From contig NC_091017.1 in the NCBI RefSeq assembly GCF_041296385.1, positions 48,172,214 through 48,236,213 on the forward strand: a stretch of 64,000 nt of DNA. The letters are read 5' to 3'. This DNA is from Aphelocoma coerulescens. Its lineage: Eukaryota; Chordata; Aves; Passeriformes; Corvidae. The position numbers and the translations under genes were made by a program. The notes under the pieces were generated by a model, which made no database searches, was not told the origin of the DNA, and worked only from the letters and a program-made list of their open reading frames with translations. Below are positions 12,501 through 23,869 of this stretch, in pieces (within the stretch, counting starts at the first letter, position 1; each line of letters starts with the position of its first letter).

Positions 12501-13680
12501 ACAACAATTACATGGATCATACCAGACAAACCATTATACAGCCCTCAGAGGTCCCACTCTGCAAAGCTAAATTAAAGCAGGCATTTAAAAATGCTGAAAA
12601 CCTTTTCCAGTTAGTCTGATTTGGACAGATTAATTCAGATGCAAACAGCTTTTCATATAACTTGCAAGCAAGATTTTTCATAGACAATTATATTTCAAAG
12701 TGCTATAAAATGTATATGATGACACTAAAACACCAGCATTTCCAGACCATTTCCTTACTGCTCTTACAAAAGCTTTGGAAGCCATCTCAGAAACAACCAG
12801 GACATCAAAAGGACAGCTAGAATCTGTATTTAAAATGAAAATAAATAAAATCTTCCTTTTAATCTGCAAACACAAAACCTTTTCATTTTGGCTTCATATC
12901 TTTTAAAATTCTGGTCTTTTCAGGTCAAGTGATTTTTTTTCTCTTCTATTTTTTTCAGAGTAACTGTGTTATCCTTTTCATGGACTGAATGCTACAGCCA
13001 TTAGGTTGTAGGATAAATTTCAGGCACCAATTCTTTCTGAGATAATGTCTCTTGTTTCTGAGAAACTTCCCAATGACTGCATCCTGGAAAAGAATGAATT
13101 TCAGAAAAGTTACTGCTTACTGGTATTCCGGCTAGCTCTGTCAATAATGGCATATAATTAAAAAACATCCCTGAATCAAAGAAAAGTATGAAATAATTTT
13201 TTACAGTGCACATGGGTTTATTACCAAAATATTCTCTATTCAAAAAAGAAAAAGAAAAAAACCCCACCATGCTCATCTGAAAGCATATTAGACTATAGCA
13301 AAAGGTCCAAAACTGATAAAAAGACACAGAAAAATTCTTCAGAAAACATCTTGATTCCAGCTTTGCCAGGCATACAGCCACTGAATATCACAGTCAATTA
13401 ATGTTAACCCTGTTATTCCAATACTCAATGAGCATGCTAGCTGTATCATGCATAAACTGTCTGGAATGATCCTTATACACCATTCACCACTGTTTGAAAG
13501 TCTTATGTTGCCTCTGCATTTTGCTACTAAGTTACCTACATTTTTGTGTGTCACATTGCCAATGGTCACAATGTTTACCTCTGAAGTAGTTTTCTCATAG
13601 GGATAATGAAATACTAATATACATACTAACAATGTCAAATACTTTGGGGTTTGAACTCTATGAATGTAGTGAAATAAGAT
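9514..13680. other. AT-rich non-coding DNA, no gene seen
   Basis: No gene or named repeat was recognised. Frames reach 126 codons on the minus strand (13001-13381), but that one has no recognisable domain and its frame is interrupted beyond the listed limits. An AT microsatellite-like patch lies near 12211-12235. Confidence 0.55.
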
Positions 13681-13817
13681 ATTATCTCTGTTGGTTAATA
13701 ATGGGCTCAGGGCTAATAATGCCCAGGGTGTAAGTTTGATCCCTGTACAGGCCATTCTCTTGGGAGATGGGCTTGATAATCCTTGTGGGTCCCTTCCAAC
13801 TCAGAATATTCTGTATG
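13681..13817 (+). mobile_element. tRNA-Ile-derived SINE with CR1-like tail (TguSINE1-like)
   Basis: The first ~70 bases line up with tRNA-Ile (anticodon AAT). A D-arm-like ctctgttggtta sits near 13685, the anticodon-loop word ctaataa has AAT at 13715-13717, a B-box-like agtttgatccc lies at 13733-13743, and an acceptor-like tacaggcca ends at 13754. From 13755 the sequence becomes the 3' end of a CR1 element (gatccttgtgggtcccttccaactcagaatattct). A tRNA-Ile head joined to a CR1 tail is the structure I know for the zebra finch SINE family. The tail should let CR1 reverse transcriptase mobilise it in trans, while the internal boxes would drive RNA polymerase III. The copy is diverged (degenerate A box, B box T for C) and probably inactive. 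Confidence 0.85.
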
Positions 13818-16359
13818 AGATATGCCAATGCTTCCAGTAGCTAACATATATTTATAGCAAATCAAAATTTCATCTTGATTTGCATTCCTTTCTCCACAAA
13901 TTATACCCTCCAAATCCACTGCTTCTTAGCACAAGTGAATAAAAACTACAATTTCACTTTAATTGCTATTGGAAAGAACCAAATATTTCTGTTAAACCCA
14001 GATGAAATTAAATGCAGAGAAGAGAAATTGTCCTTTGGGATAGAAACAAGACAACTTGTAAAAGCTCCATGAATTTGTAAAATATCTTAATTTCAATGAA
14101 CTGTCATATATCAATTTTGTCATTTCTATTTGATAATAAAATACTACAACATTCTCACAGTGTTAGGGAAAATAAATATATTTGAAATAGATACCAGTTT
14201 CAAAACTGAAAGCTTTCAAAACTATTTTCAAAACTGCTGCGAAATATCAACACTAGATATTTAAACATGTTTTTAACTTTGGCAAGGAAGAGCTTTTTGG
14301 GTTGTTTTTAAATTCTGGTCTTAGTTTGAACAAAGCTGGCATTAGTTTTAAAGCCATTTCAATCCCAGTTAAGCAACAAATCCTAAGTGAAAGGGATTTT
14401 CAAAAATGTTCTTTCAGTGATGTAAAGACAACTACTCTTCTTCCACATTTCTTTGAGCAGCTTCAATGAAGCACACCTAAAAGTGTACAAGGATTTCTTA
14501 GATGGGCCAAATAACGTTTTTCTGCTACTGAGTTTGAGATCCTGTCTTAGGATTGAAAGCTAGAATCTTGGAAATCACCAGGCACAGGCTATAAAGTGAA
14601 AAGTTCTTTGTGTGTCCATAAGAGTATTAATCACAGAAGGGTTTCTAGAGCATGGTCTTTTCACCACTTTGTTCAGGCAAGCAAATCATGCAGATCACTC
14701 TTTAGAAATGTTGCCTTCCTACAGCCCACAGCCATTCAGAACTGGTGACAGAATGCCAGTTTGCTCCTAAAGATACTCGGTCTTCACTTATACTGGAATA
14801 TCTTGCACAATGTGTTGCTATTTCTATTTTAGTAAAAGTAAACAATGAGCTTGGTAATAAAGTTCCTGGAAAGGCTAAATTGCAATTAGTCCCAGCGGAT
14901 GTCAAGTAACAGAAGCTCTTCAACTAGACACACATGCAGCTGGATTTTGGATTAAGAGATCTCAACCATCAGCACATAATCTCCCCTTTTTACCCACCTT
15001 GCAGTGTGACAGCTGTGACGCTTGAATACTGAGAATGAAAAAGGCCATGCAGCACACTGAGGTTCATCCTTTTATTGTATATTATTTTCCCAAGACATAT
15101 ACAATCATTATATGAATGACCCTAGTGTTTTCTGAGTTCACAACTCTGCCCTGTGGGGACTTCTCACATTCATAATTCAGCAACTGAATGTTTTTCATCG
15201 CCTTGCCTAAATTTATTAACATTTCACTTGCTATTAAAGTAGCGACTTACTTATCTGCAGCAACATGAACACAGTAACCTCAGGTTTAGTTTTTAAAGTG
15301 GCATTGCATTTTCATTCTTTAGGTTTAGGTAATGCTCTATTTTGGTGCTTTAATTTGTTCTTGAAGTAGCTGTCAATCAGCCAATTTACCTTTGTACTGG
15401 CTGGGTCCAGCTAGCAGATGCAGATAATAAATAAAGAAGAAAGCAGAAAGAAAACCCCTTCAGTAAAACTGAAACTTCAAAGCATTGAATCATCCTCACA
15501 AATTTTAAAGCAAAGATGCACAGGGCTACAGTATATTCCACCTGGAGTTGCATGCAGAGAGACAAATTTGTCCTTAAATTTCTCAGTGGTTTCAATGTAA
15601 GTCTCTTATTCACACATACATTCAAAATGGGGTCATAATTAGTTCATATTAGTTCAGTATTTTTGTGTGTGAAAATGTTGTCCTGATAAAATTACAAGAG
15701 TCCTAAGAACAAATTTTTTGTCCTTATAACAGCCAGCAAAGGCTTCCTATTCATTAATCATGACAGAAAATCTTTTCCATTCATAATCAAATGATCATCT
15801 TGTTTGATGAATTTGATTCTACAAGTGTTCTTAACTAAGATGCTTTCTGACTTGAGGCTTGAGAGCATTTTCAATTTAAAAGTTTCAGAAGATTTCAGAG
15901 AGATCGGAAATAACATGATTAATTTTCAACACTACTTTTGCCTCTTAAATTTATAGTAATACTCATTTATTTTGGTTTTAATGTAAGAAACAGAATGCAG
16001 TGGAAAAAAAGAAAATTAGCCCTATCTACTAAGACTCAAAGTGTTCTCCATGTCATACTAGGCTTCTTAGTCAAATATAACATTATTTCAGAAGATTTTG
16101 TAGCTTTATTATTATTACACCTCTTTATCACTGTTAATGACATTGTGTTAGCATTTCTGTTGTATATTCAAAGGCTTAAAATTATAAAAATATTTTTATA
16201 AAATCCATAATTTTTAATAAAAATTTGTGAAAACAAAAAAATTCTAGATAATAGATTGAGGAATATATCTGTGCAATAGACTTTTTCCGTTTTTCTTTGC
16301 CAATATTCAGTAGTATGATCTTACCAAAGAAAATAATATTCTTAGAAACCTTATTAACT
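13818..16359. other. AT-rich non-coding DNA, no gene seen
   Basis: No repeat family or exon-like segment was recognised. Frames reach 87 codons (15938-16201), in strongly AT-rich sequence and without domain features. Confidence 0.6.
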
Positions 16360-16432
16360 AAAAAAAAACAGAAACAAAACAAAACCAAAAAACAACCAAC
16401 CAACCAACCAAAACCAAAAAAGGAACAAACAA
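16360..16432 (+). repeat. A/C-rich low-complexity tract with (CAAC)n core
   Basis: A run of A and C words with almost no G or T. It contains about four caac/ccaa units (16393-16411) between imperfect CAAA units. A matching tract lies about 270 bases downstream. Confidence 0.85.
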
Positions 16433-16628
16433 GAAAAATACTACATAAAATTGCAGCAAGGTATTACCTTGTATAACATTACCTATCACATTAGGACAGA
16501 TTGTTCCAATACTGGAATATCTACTATTACAATTTTTTTACAAGTTACGTTTGTCTCCATTTCTACTCTTTTACTTCAATCAGCAAGAAATCAGAGCAGT
16601 TCTCTGGTTTGAGTGTTTGTTCCAACTG

Positions 16629-16700
16629 AAAACAAAAACCAAAACACCAAAACAAACAAACAAACAAAAGTAACCAAACAAAAAAAAAAAACCAACCAAA
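16629..16700 (+). repeat. A/C-rich low-complexity tract with (CAAA)n core
   Basis: Imperfect then regular CAAA units (about 16650-16668), a 10-12 base A run at 16680-16691, and a short ccaacc word. The composition is similar to the tract at 16360-16432, so the pair may come from one low-complexity region broken by unique sequence. Confidence 0.85.
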
Positions 16701-18616
16701 GTCAATCTTTGCAAGTTTGAGATGTTTGTAACATAGATCCCAATTAGAATCATAATTTTGCCCCCTTTTTATTAAAGATTACAGACAAACATTGGTACAC
16801 TCTAGAGAAGTAGTAAGGTACAACAAAAACAAATTCCAGTTATATTTCCAATTCTAGATTTACAGAATCCATATTGAATACTGGTTTACAATCTGAAGAA
16901 AAAATACACACAACCCTCCCACACTTAGGACTGGATTGTGACTGTTACTATGTGTTGTCTTCCCCCCCTTCATTTAGTGCTTTCAGAGATCAAACTTTTT
17001 GTGGCCTTTGTGTCTGTGCAATTTGTCCTGGAGAATTACAGGAATACATAAAATGGTACATGAATTTCAGAAAGCTGGAAATAAAGTTATAGCTACACTG
17101 AAGTAGCTGTGCTGCTGCCACACCAATGGCATAGTGTGTTACTTCCTGAAAGCACTGGATTTCCTGGGCATTCTCTGTACAGGTGTTTTCTACAGATGTA
17201 AGGAAAATCAAAATGACCGCACAAAGTAAAAAAAATCTGTATTGTGCATAGGCAGTAGGTTTCTGGCTTCTAGTCAAAGACTTGTCAATAAAAAGAATCA
17301 TGAAGAAAATTAGAGATTTCTTTTATTAACTACTTAGTCAGTCTTTGCATCTGACTGCATCTGACATGGCAAATAAGGCTCTTCAGACTGACTTTGAAAA
17401 ATATATCTTTAGAACATCTCCAGGACACTAGGATACCAATATCTCCAGCCTTTCAAGCCAATATCATGATGTCTGACAGGGAAATAATATCTTCTCAATA
17501 TCATCCTACCAATGATGGTAGGAGAAAAAATATTCTCAAGTGTCCAAAACTAGTTAATGATGAAAGTTTCTGCCTTCATAATTTTCTCATGTGTTAGAAT
17601 TGAAATTCTTATACAGATCTTTATCAATGAGGTTTCTGTAATTTTGTCATTACCATTTGTAGAATCAGGGACAATGAAGTACTTTTTTTATCCTGGGCTT
17701 ATTAACATACATAGGAAGAAACTTAAATATATTTTGTTCTTGCTACTGCTCTGTGGACAAAGATGAATGCATTTTTCACTAGCTTTTCTGTTGTTGCCAA
17801 GCAGAGATTAATATTATCTTATCTTTTTTGTTTTGCTTAACACAATTCTGCCCCAAGATGAAGCCAAGGCCAAGGGCAGACAAACATTTCACATGGAAAA
17901 GAAAGATAAGTAAATATTCGCCGTAGGTATATTTGCTCCTGCATGGAGAAGCTAGTAAGAATCATGTGAAGAAAGGAAGTGTGTATACATCTTTTGATTC
18001 TCTCTTTAAATTAGCATTCTTATTAGGTGCACTGGGACCATTTGCCGCTATCTGGAAAAATCCTGTAAAGCATTCCTGCTCTGTACTGTGTTAGTGCCAC
18101 TGACCTTTACTCACAAAGAGTGCTTAAAAGACTGGGTACATTATGACAGACACAAGAACCTCATTATACTACTGAGAAAAAAAGGAAAACAGTTAATATT
18201 GTGTTCAAAGGAATGTTACATCTTTCTCAATGAGCTTAGTAATGCAAAAGTTCACATTTTAGGAGTCTGATGCTGAAGCCTTTATTCATTCAAATTACTT
18301 AAATGGAACTATTTTTGTGAGCAAAATTGCTTTCAACTGGACATGAAGATAAAATTCTTAGCAACTCCTTGATATGAATTGATACAAAGATAGATTTCAA
18401 ACTATTCATTACATGGAAAGGAAGTTTCAAGTACAGAACTGCCTCTGAATATTCTGGTTTCACAGCATTTTGATGTAGGTTTCTGTTCCAGTTTGTGAGT
18501 GAAGAGAATCTTTGCAAGGACTTAAAATGTAGCCAGATTTTATTTCAGGATTCGGTTGTATCACTGTTGGTCCAATTCTGCCATTATCTCTGGGCAGATT
18601 CCAGGGAAAATCAGAC
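16701..18616. other. AT-rich non-coding DNA, no gene seen
   Basis: Short frames reach 103 codons on the minus strand (16990-17301) and overlap an antisense frame; neither shows a domain. No repeat was recognised. Confidence 0.6.
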
Positions 18617-18672
18617 TATGTCTATGTCTGTGTCTGTGTCTGTGTGTGTGTGTCATGTGTGCATGTGTGTGC
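18617..18672 (+). repeat. Imperfect TG-rich microsatellite
   Basis: Repeats of tctatg/tctgtg are followed by a short (TG)n run and mixed catgtgtg words. The lack of long pure runs suggests an old, stabilised repeat. Confidence 0.88.
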
Positions 18673-18740
18673 TTCTTAATTTGTTCATTTGTGTTGTGTT
18701 CCTCTGTCACTGGGCCCTTTGGTGTTTAACAGAACAGATC

Positions 18741-18891
18741 CCAGAACTCCCCAAGAAAGTGGTCAGAGCACAAGCTTGCCAGAGTTTAAAGTTTTGGACA
18801 ACACTCCCAGGCACATGGAATGACTCTTGGGGATGTCCTGAACTTTGAGGATCCTTGTGAGCCCCATTCAATTTTGGATATTCTATGACTT
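18741..18891 (+). mobile_element. CR1 LINE 3' fragment
   Basis: The order of blocks matches a CR1 3' end. A 'ccccaagaaagtggtcagagcacaag' type block comes first, then 'tttggacaacactcccaggcacatgg', 'tgactcttggggatg', 'gaggatccttgtgagcccc' and 'ggatattctatgact'. It resembles the same CR1 subgroup whose tail appears on the SINE at 13681. Substitutions are frequent, so this is an old copy. Orientation is plus and only the last ~150 bases are present. Confidence 0.85.
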
Positions 18892-20891
18892 AAGTTATCT
18901 TTGTAGTGACTGCTTTGAGATGTGGGACATCCCTCCCTTATCTGACCATGACTTCTTTGTAAACCCCCACCTACACTTGATCATCACTGCTCTGATTAGT
19001 TTGGTTTTGGGTCTTTTTCTGTTTTGTACTGAGGGTTTGTTACTGCGTTTTCAGTCACAGTTTATAAACATTCAAAAGAGTCCAGAAAGTGTGCTAAGAC
19101 TCAGGATTCCTGCTTAATAATTTCACAAAGAATATGTCTTTAAAAGGCAGCTTATTTGAAATTATATTCATGGTGACTGCAATACTTGCCAATTGAAAAT
19201 AGTTTACAGAGCTTAAATAACAGTAGGATTAAAAAAACTCCTAGATAATAAGCAACTTTTTTCATTTCCCAAATAACCTGTAAGTAGGAAGTAAGGAAAA
19301 CCAAGTAAGGAAAAAGAAAGCCTTTGTTGTCAAACATATTTTCAAAATATGCTTTGCTCACCCAGTTACTTAAATTCTTTACACCCTAATGTTAAGGCCT
19401 TTGCTTTGAAAATGGTGTGTTTCTTATTTAAAAAAAAATATATATATAAGTAAACAAAAAATGTATCTGATGGTATTTATAGCCACATTATTACAATCAC
19501 TGATGGCAGTTTAACTTTCATTTATGCAAAGTTTATGCACATAAGACTTTAATAGTTCTAGAAGAAAGGAACTAAAAATAAATGGAATTTCAACAGTAAT
19601 CAAACCATTACTGTATTATGGTGGCACCATTTCAACTATTATTGATGCCACATTTCCAAAAGGTCATTAAATAAATGTATCTTTATTCAAGAAAACAAAT
19701 ACAATAAAAATGATGAATATCAAAGGAATAAACTAGCAATGGTGGACAAACCCTCAGCACATTATCCAGATAGCAAAGTGGCACTCTGACCTGTTTTACT
19801 GTTCCAAATGATTGCATCTCCTGTGATTGAACTCTACTGAGTCTCACAAGAGCTCAGGAAATTTTGAGCTAAATCCTGCTAATATGGTACTGAAAGATGG
19901 GTGAATACTGTGCCCAATAGGTGGAAACTGACATACTAACAGCATTATCAGATGTAAGCAGATTTATACCAACAGGAGACAATGAACATACTCTTCAGTA
20001 GTTTTGTGTGAATCACACATCTCAGTGGCTGGAAATATTCTGAATATGAAAATATTCTGCCTCATCTCACATGGTTTTCACCAGGCAAATTATATTTCCA
20101 TAAGAAATAACAGTATGAGAATTCCTAAATAAAGAACACAAGATGTCATTTTGTTGGCCAGAAAAAGAAGTAAAAGCAAATATATATTTTATCAATATTT
20201 TTTTCCTAGGAGACATTGTCTTATGGGAAAAATTATTTGAATTCCTTTTATATATCTTCCAAAGATGCTACATTAGGAGCAGAGAAATAGATTAAAGCAG
20301 TTCTCAAAAGCAAACTTATAAAAAAATATTCCAAAAGTTGTGAAGCTCTTTCTTGCCTTTCTTGGGGTCATTTTTATTATTTTGGTTGTTTTTTTATATT
20401 AAGTTGATTTTAATGTAGAATTCGAATTTTAAAAAAAAAAGAAAGAAATTTAATGATGATATTCACTCTTTGTTTGTTACACAGAAGCAACAACAAAAAA
20501 ACCTGTAGATTTTTCCTAAAAATTGAAAAATTTGGGTTTACCAAGCAAAGGAAAAAGATTCCTTAGTTACTATTAATTTTTAGTGGAATTATATCTCTTA
20601 TTCCTTCTACAGTTGCTTATCACTTATCAAATCAAACTACCATGGCTATCAGTTTCCTTTTGCAAACACCAAATTATTCTGAAAAAGTAATAGGCTTTCT
20701 ATTTGCTTAATATTGCACTAAATGTTTGACATACATACTTGAAAAATTTCCATAAGCAATGCTTATACATGGCACCCAAAAGCACTAAATAACAGAGTAA
20801 AGCCCAAGGCAGGGTACTATCACACAGTGGAGAGTTCCAAACTTTCCTTCTATGAATAGAGGCATAACCTCAAAGTATATCTACTGATGTA
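18892..20891. other. AT-rich non-coding DNA, no gene seen
   Basis: The largest frame is 90 codons (18845-19117), begins inside the CR1 copy and has hydrophobic composition by chance. Short A and AT runs occur near 19430-19449 and 20431-20440. Confidence 0.6.
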
Positions 20892-21615
20892 ATTGCAGAA
20901 CTGCAGAATTATAGAATGGTTGGAAGAGACCTTAAAAATCACCTAGTTCCAGCTGCCCTGCCCCATTGGCAAGGACAGCTTCTACTAGTCCAGGTTGCTC
21001 AAAGCCCCATCCAACCTGGCCTTAAACACCTCAAGGAATAGACCATCCACAACTTCTCTGGGCAACCTGTTCCAGTGCCTCACCATCCTCACAGTAAAGA
21101 ATTTCTTCTTAACATTTAATCTCAATCTCTCCTTTTCAGTTTAAAATGATTCCTCCTTGTTCTATCACTATCTGCCTGCATAAAAAGTCGCTCTTTTTAT
21201 AAGCCTTTTTAAAGAACTGGAAGGCCATAATGAGGCCTCCCTGGAGCCTTCTCATTCCATGCTGAACAACCCCAGAGCTCTCAGACTGTGTTCATGAGAG
21301 GTGTTCCAGTCCTCTGAGCATGTCCATGACTCTCGTCTGGACCCACTCCAATAACACCACATCTTTTCTGTGTTGGGAACCCCAGAGCTGGAGACAACAT
21401 TACAGAGGGAGTCTCATGAGGGTAGAGAGTCAGATTCACCTCCCTCAGCCTGCTGGTCATGTTTCTGTCCATGCAATCCAGGACGTGGTTGTTTTCTGGG
21501 CAGCAAGTTCTTGCTGGTTCATGTCCAGCCTCTCGTCCCCAAATCCTTCTCTACAGGGCTGCTTGCAATGAGTTCTACCAGCCTGTACTCATGTCTGGGA
21601 TGTCTCTGGCCCATG
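20892..21615 (-). mobile_element. CR1 LINE 3' fragment, minus strand
   Basis: The plus strand opens with the reverse complement of the CR1 3' end (cagaattatagaatggttgg near 20904, then 'aagagaccttaaaaatcacc'). It continues with 'ccaacctggccttaaacacctc', 'ggcaacctgttccagtgcctcacc' and 'aatttcttctta', and then ORF2 C-terminal sequence (from about 21130) to roughly 21615. This is the longest continuous CR1 3' region in the window, at about 720 bases. Frames across it are broken by stops and indels. The 5' truncation point on the right is approximate. Confidence 0.95.
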
Positions 21616-22800
21616 TCGATAAAATGGGGTAAAAAACATAAAGAAAAATATTTACATTTATAATTTGATGAGGATTTTACTCAAGTAAAGGCTGTAGATT
21701 CAAATTCCAAACAAATAATCTTTCTATATAGTCTGGTAGATTAAAAAACCCCTATTTCTAGTTGTACCTGTATAGGACACATAGTTGCTGGCCACTGTAT
21801 CTTCATTGACCACTAAGGATTTTATTCAGCTGCTGGCCACTAGCATCCAATAATATCTTCGATGCCTTAGAATATCAGGCTGAGGACTGATGAAGGGACT
21901 GGATTGTATATATCACCTGTGGAAAATTCAGATATTTGAATTAGACACTTTATAGGATGTGGGATGTTCTGTGTCATCACAAAACTCAATAGCTGCGTAT
22001 GGGTGGCTATCCAAATTGAGGACAAAAGTATGAGAAACATTTAACACTTAAATGCGGAAAATCGAAGTAATTTTTATTTTTATATCATTGTAAACAAAAG
22101 GAATGCACACAATATTTCCTAATATTCATTTTCAGATAATGGGAGTAGGAAGGAAGAAAAGTGATGTTGATAATTAATCTGTAAGAGTTTCAAAGGAATT
22201 ATAGTGAGCACTACTGACAAACTGTGTAGATCTTCCAGTTTATTTTCTACTCTTAAGCAAAGTTCATTTCAAGTAAAATCACCTTTTTTTCCTATTTATA
22301 AATAATATCTAGCCAAAATCCAATGAAAACTCTTTCCAAATGGATAAACTCAAGAAGGATTTCAAAGTGATTACTCAGAGCTAATGAGATTTGATCTGTA
22401 ATCTGGGATACTGGCTACTTGCTGCAGATCCTTTCCTCTCATAGAACTACAGCCCGTTGAAAAAAATAATGTAATCTTGGTTAACACTTTAGAAGGAATG
22501 TCTTTCACCCCTGAAAAGTAGATAAACTCTTTATGGTATGTATTTCTTTCAGTCATATACCAGTTTGGATGCTATCAACAAAAGAATTATTTCATTCAAG
22601 GAATGTTTGTACCTTTTAACTACAACTCAAAGAAACACTTTTCACACTACCTAAAATAAAGGTAAAAAAAGAAATACTGTTGCAAGTAGAGAGGCTATTC
22701 TATAACTGACACAGGGCTTTCCCATGACTTTTAGGACTCAACCTTGGCCCTAGACATCTCCTTTCCAGTTGCCTAAGTATCATTAAAATCAGTGCCCCAG
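21616..22800. other. AT-rich non-coding DNA between CR1 and LTR
   Basis: No coding region or repeat was recognised. Its last five bases (22796-22800, cccag) form the left target-site duplication of the LTR that follows. Confidence 0.6.
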
Positions 22801-23869
22801 TGTACTGGTTTTGCATGGCCAAGCTTTGGTAAACAGGGGGGGCTACTGGGGTGGATTCTGTGAGGAGGTGCCAGAAGCTTCCTCTGTGTCCACAGAGCCA
22901 ATCCTTGGCAGCTCCAAAGATGGATGTACTGGTCAAGGCTGGGCCAATTATGGTGGCAAAGCCTCTGTGATAACATATTTAAAAAGAAGAAAGAAAAAAC
23001 AGTATTGCACAGATGTAATTGCAGCCAGGGAAGAGCGAGGTGAGAATAAATGAGAGGAACAACTCTGCAGACACCAAGGTTGGTAGAGAAGGAGGGGCAG
23101 AAGGTGCCAGAGCTGAGATTCCCCTGCAGCCCGTGGTGCAAACCATGATGAAGCAGCTGCCTCCTGCAGCCCATGGAGGTCCACGGGGATGCAGAGATCC
23201 ACCTGCAGCCTGTGGAGGAGACCCACACCAGACCAGAGCAGGCTGGTGCCTGTGAGGAGGCTGTGATGCCGTGGGAGACCTGTGGAGAGAGGACCCCACA
23301 CTGGAGCAGCCTGTCCTTGAAGGACTGTGCCCCATGGAAAAGTGACCCACGCTGCAGCAGTTTTGGGAGGACTGTTGCCCGTGGGATGGACTCCCATTGC
23401 ATGTTTGCAGAGAGCTGTTGCTCATGAGATGGACTCACGTTAGAGAAGTTCATGAAGAACTATCTCCCATGGGAGGGGACCCCATGATGAAGAATGCAAA
23501 GGACTCCTCTCCCTGAATGGCTGGAGAAAGGACGTGTGGTGAACTGACCATAACCGCCATTCCCTGTCTCCCTATGCCACTGAGGAAGGAGGTAGAGCTG
23601 GGAAGGAGGGATGGGTTGCAGGAAGGTGTTTTGAAGGCTTTATTTTACTCCTCATTGCCCTGCTTTGATTCTGTCAGCAATAAATTCAATTATTATCTCT
23701 AATTAGAGCCTGTTTTGCCCATGATGGTATTTGGTGAGTGATCTCTCCTGTTCTTTATCCAAACTCATGAACCCTTTGTTATATTTTCTCTCCCGTGTAC
23801 AGCTGAAGGAGAGCAGTGACAGCAGCTTTGGTGTGTGCCTTGGCATCCAGCCAGCATCAACCCCTTACA
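22801..23869 (+). mobile_element. Solo LTR of an avian ERVL-type endogenous retrovirus
   Basis: The element starts with TG (tgtactggttttgcatggcc) and ends with CA (cccttaca). It carries a CCAAT box (22944-22948), a TATA-like word (catatttaaaaa, 22974-22985) and an AATAAA polyadenylation signal (23679-23684) before a T-rich U5. The middle (23090-23480) is a chain of diverged phrases such as 'gcagcccgtgg' and 'cacgctggagcag' that I recognise from a very common bird LTR family. Flanks cccag (22796-22800) and cacag (23870-23874) match at 4 of 5 bases, fitting the 5-bp duplication of ERVL integrases. There is no internal retroviral region, so it is a solo LTR left by recombination. Long frames on its minus strand are not genes. 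Confidence 0.88.
23679..23684 (+). promoter_or_regulatory. AATAAA polyadenylation signal of the ERVL-type LTR
   Basis: An exact AATAAA is followed within ~30 bases by T-rich sequence, in the expected place near the end of the LTR R region. It could still end a transcript entering from the left. Confidence 0.6.

Noticed and set aside
13684..13754. Functional tRNA-Ile gene
   Set aside because: Stems are degraded and the sequence continues directly into a CR1 tail, so it is a SINE head, not a tRNA gene.
13339..13755. 138-codon minus-strand frame
   Set aside because: Its start overlaps the antisense strand of the SINE at 13681, and the rest is unique AT-rich sequence without a domain.
18495..18848. 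117-codon plus-strand frame
   Set aside because: It runs through the TG-rich microsatellite into the CR1 fragment, so it is a chance frame.
22773..23453. 226-codon minus-strand frame and overlapping 149- and 148-codon frames
   Set aside because: They lie antisense within the GC-rich ERVL-type LTR, overlap each other in different frames, and arise from reiterated phrases. No domain is seen.
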